Below are positions 5,657 through 5,876 of a DNA stretch of 5,876 nt, in pieces. Numbering within the stretch: position 1 is the first letter of the stretch; every line of letters begins with the position of its first letter. The translations under genes were made by a program, and so were the position numbers. The notes below the pieces were generated by a model. It ran no database searches. It was given only the letters and a program-made list of their open reading frames with translations, and had not been told where the DNA came from. The stretch comes from Nitrospiraceae bacterium (GTDB lineage Bacteria; Nitrospirota; Thermodesulfovibrionia; Thermodesulfovibrionales; UBA9159), in the NCBI GenBank assembly GCA_003453735.1, contig DMNE01000395.1, forward strand, positions 19,123 to 24,998, read 5' to 3'.

Positions 5657-5876
5657 CAGCCTCCCGCAAAAAAGATCTTCAGATAATAGTCATGTGCGGG
5701 ACGTCTTAATTTCTTGAGGGCAGTGACCTCGTGTTGCCGGATCTTTTCCCTCGCAGGATTGAAATCCTTGCCAAGTTTCTCAAGGGTGTATGAGTCGTCA
5801 TTGCCGATGCCGAACCTTATTCTAAGAATCATGTCTTCCTTCCGATTTAGCGTGAAAATGAGAAAACCCCATTTTT
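5656..5876 (-). CDS. Sigma-70 family RNA polymerase sigma factor, C-terminal region 4 (5' part beyond window edge)
   Basis: The complementary strand is open from the right edge to TGA at 5658-5656, giving 72 residues; the gene's start lies outside the window. FTLNRKEDMILRIRFGIG (visible residues 7-24) matches region 4.1, the stretch before the -35-reading helix. The helix-turn-helix follows: YTLEKLGKDFN (29-39), then AREKIRQHEV (41-50) and ALKKLRRP (52-59). Region 4 binds the -35 element and the beta flap. The four positions that contact DNA in E. coli RpoD (Arg, Glu, Arg, Gln of RERIRQ) are all kept, with R586 changed to Lys. Several other usual residues are changed (VT to PA, IEAKAL to HEVTAL), and the tail HDYYLKIFFAGG is unlike housekeeping RpoD. 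This suggests an alternative, primary-like sigma factor such as an RpoS-type, but the missing part is needed. It is translationally coupled to the receiver gene downstream. Confidence 0.85.
   Translation of the reverse strand, partial: KWGFLIFTLNRKEDMILRIRFGIGNDDSYTLEKLGKDFNPAREKIRQHEVTALKKLRRPAHDYYLKIFFAGG
5660..5665 (-). promoter_or_regulatory. Ribosome binding site of the receiver gene, embedded in the sigma-factor gene end
   Basis: GGGAGG on the complementary strand sits three bases before the receiver ATG and forms part of the last two Gly codons of the sigma factor. The spacing is shorter than usual, which together with the TGATG junction favours re-initiation by ribosomes finishing the sigma gene. 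Confidence 0.6.

Noticed and set aside
5250..5717. A 155-codon + strand open frame
   Set aside because: It lies antisense to the receiver gene and the end of the sigma-factor gene, both of which have recognisable domains; its translation has no recognisable motif.
1..5876. CRISPR array, insertion sequence, tRNA or rRNA
   Set aside because: No regularly spaced direct repeats, transposase frames, terminal inverted repeats or cloverleaf-like sequences were seen on either strand.

Overview
The window is ordinary-looking bacterial chromosome, densely coded, with roughly balanced base composition. GTG and TTG starts are common and genes often overlap by a few bases. The gene set (branched-chain amino-acid ABC ATPases, an AcuB-like CBS-ACT protein, MnmA, a MOSC protein, MogA, CcdA, and a sigma factor with a receiver protein) and the protein wording resemble anaerobic lineages such as Nitrospirota or Desulfobacterota. 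That placement is an impression from memory, not a result.

Layout, left to right. Positions 1-1358 hold the last two genes of a liv-type ABC transporter operon on the + strand: livG, cut by the left edge, and livF, overlapping by 8 bases. An imperfect hairpin lies directly after livF. Positions 1427-2071 encode a CBS-CBS-ACT protein of the AcuB type with a strong ribosome binding site. A 174-base gap follows, with small palindromes and a candidate extended -10 promoter placed so close to the next ATG that the mRNA would be leaderless. Positions 2246-3325 encode the tRNA 2-thiolase MnmA. A 123-base gap with a stem-loop and a second candidate extended -10 promoter precedes a tight trio: MOSC protein (3449-3925), mogA (3922-4443) and ccdA (4454-5176). 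These look co-transcribed.

The right end is on the - strand and converges on ccdA. It holds the C-terminal 72 residues of a sigma-70 family factor (region 4, complement 5656-5876, cut by the right edge). Its stop codon overlaps the ATG of a small stand-alone receiver-domain protein (complement 5276-5656) in a TGATG junction. The sigma fragment has no start codon inside the window and is easily missed. The receiver keeps its phosphorylation Asp and conserved Lys but lacks one acidic-pocket Asp and the switch Thr/Ser.

Functionally, the window mixes amino-acid uptake, ligand sensing, tRNA wobble modification, molybdenum-cofactor adenylylation, thiol/cytochrome c maturation, and a possible transcription-control pair. 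I see no mobile element, CRISPR array, tRNA or rRNA. I find no clearly novel multi-gene system; the sigma-receiver pair is the most interesting lead.
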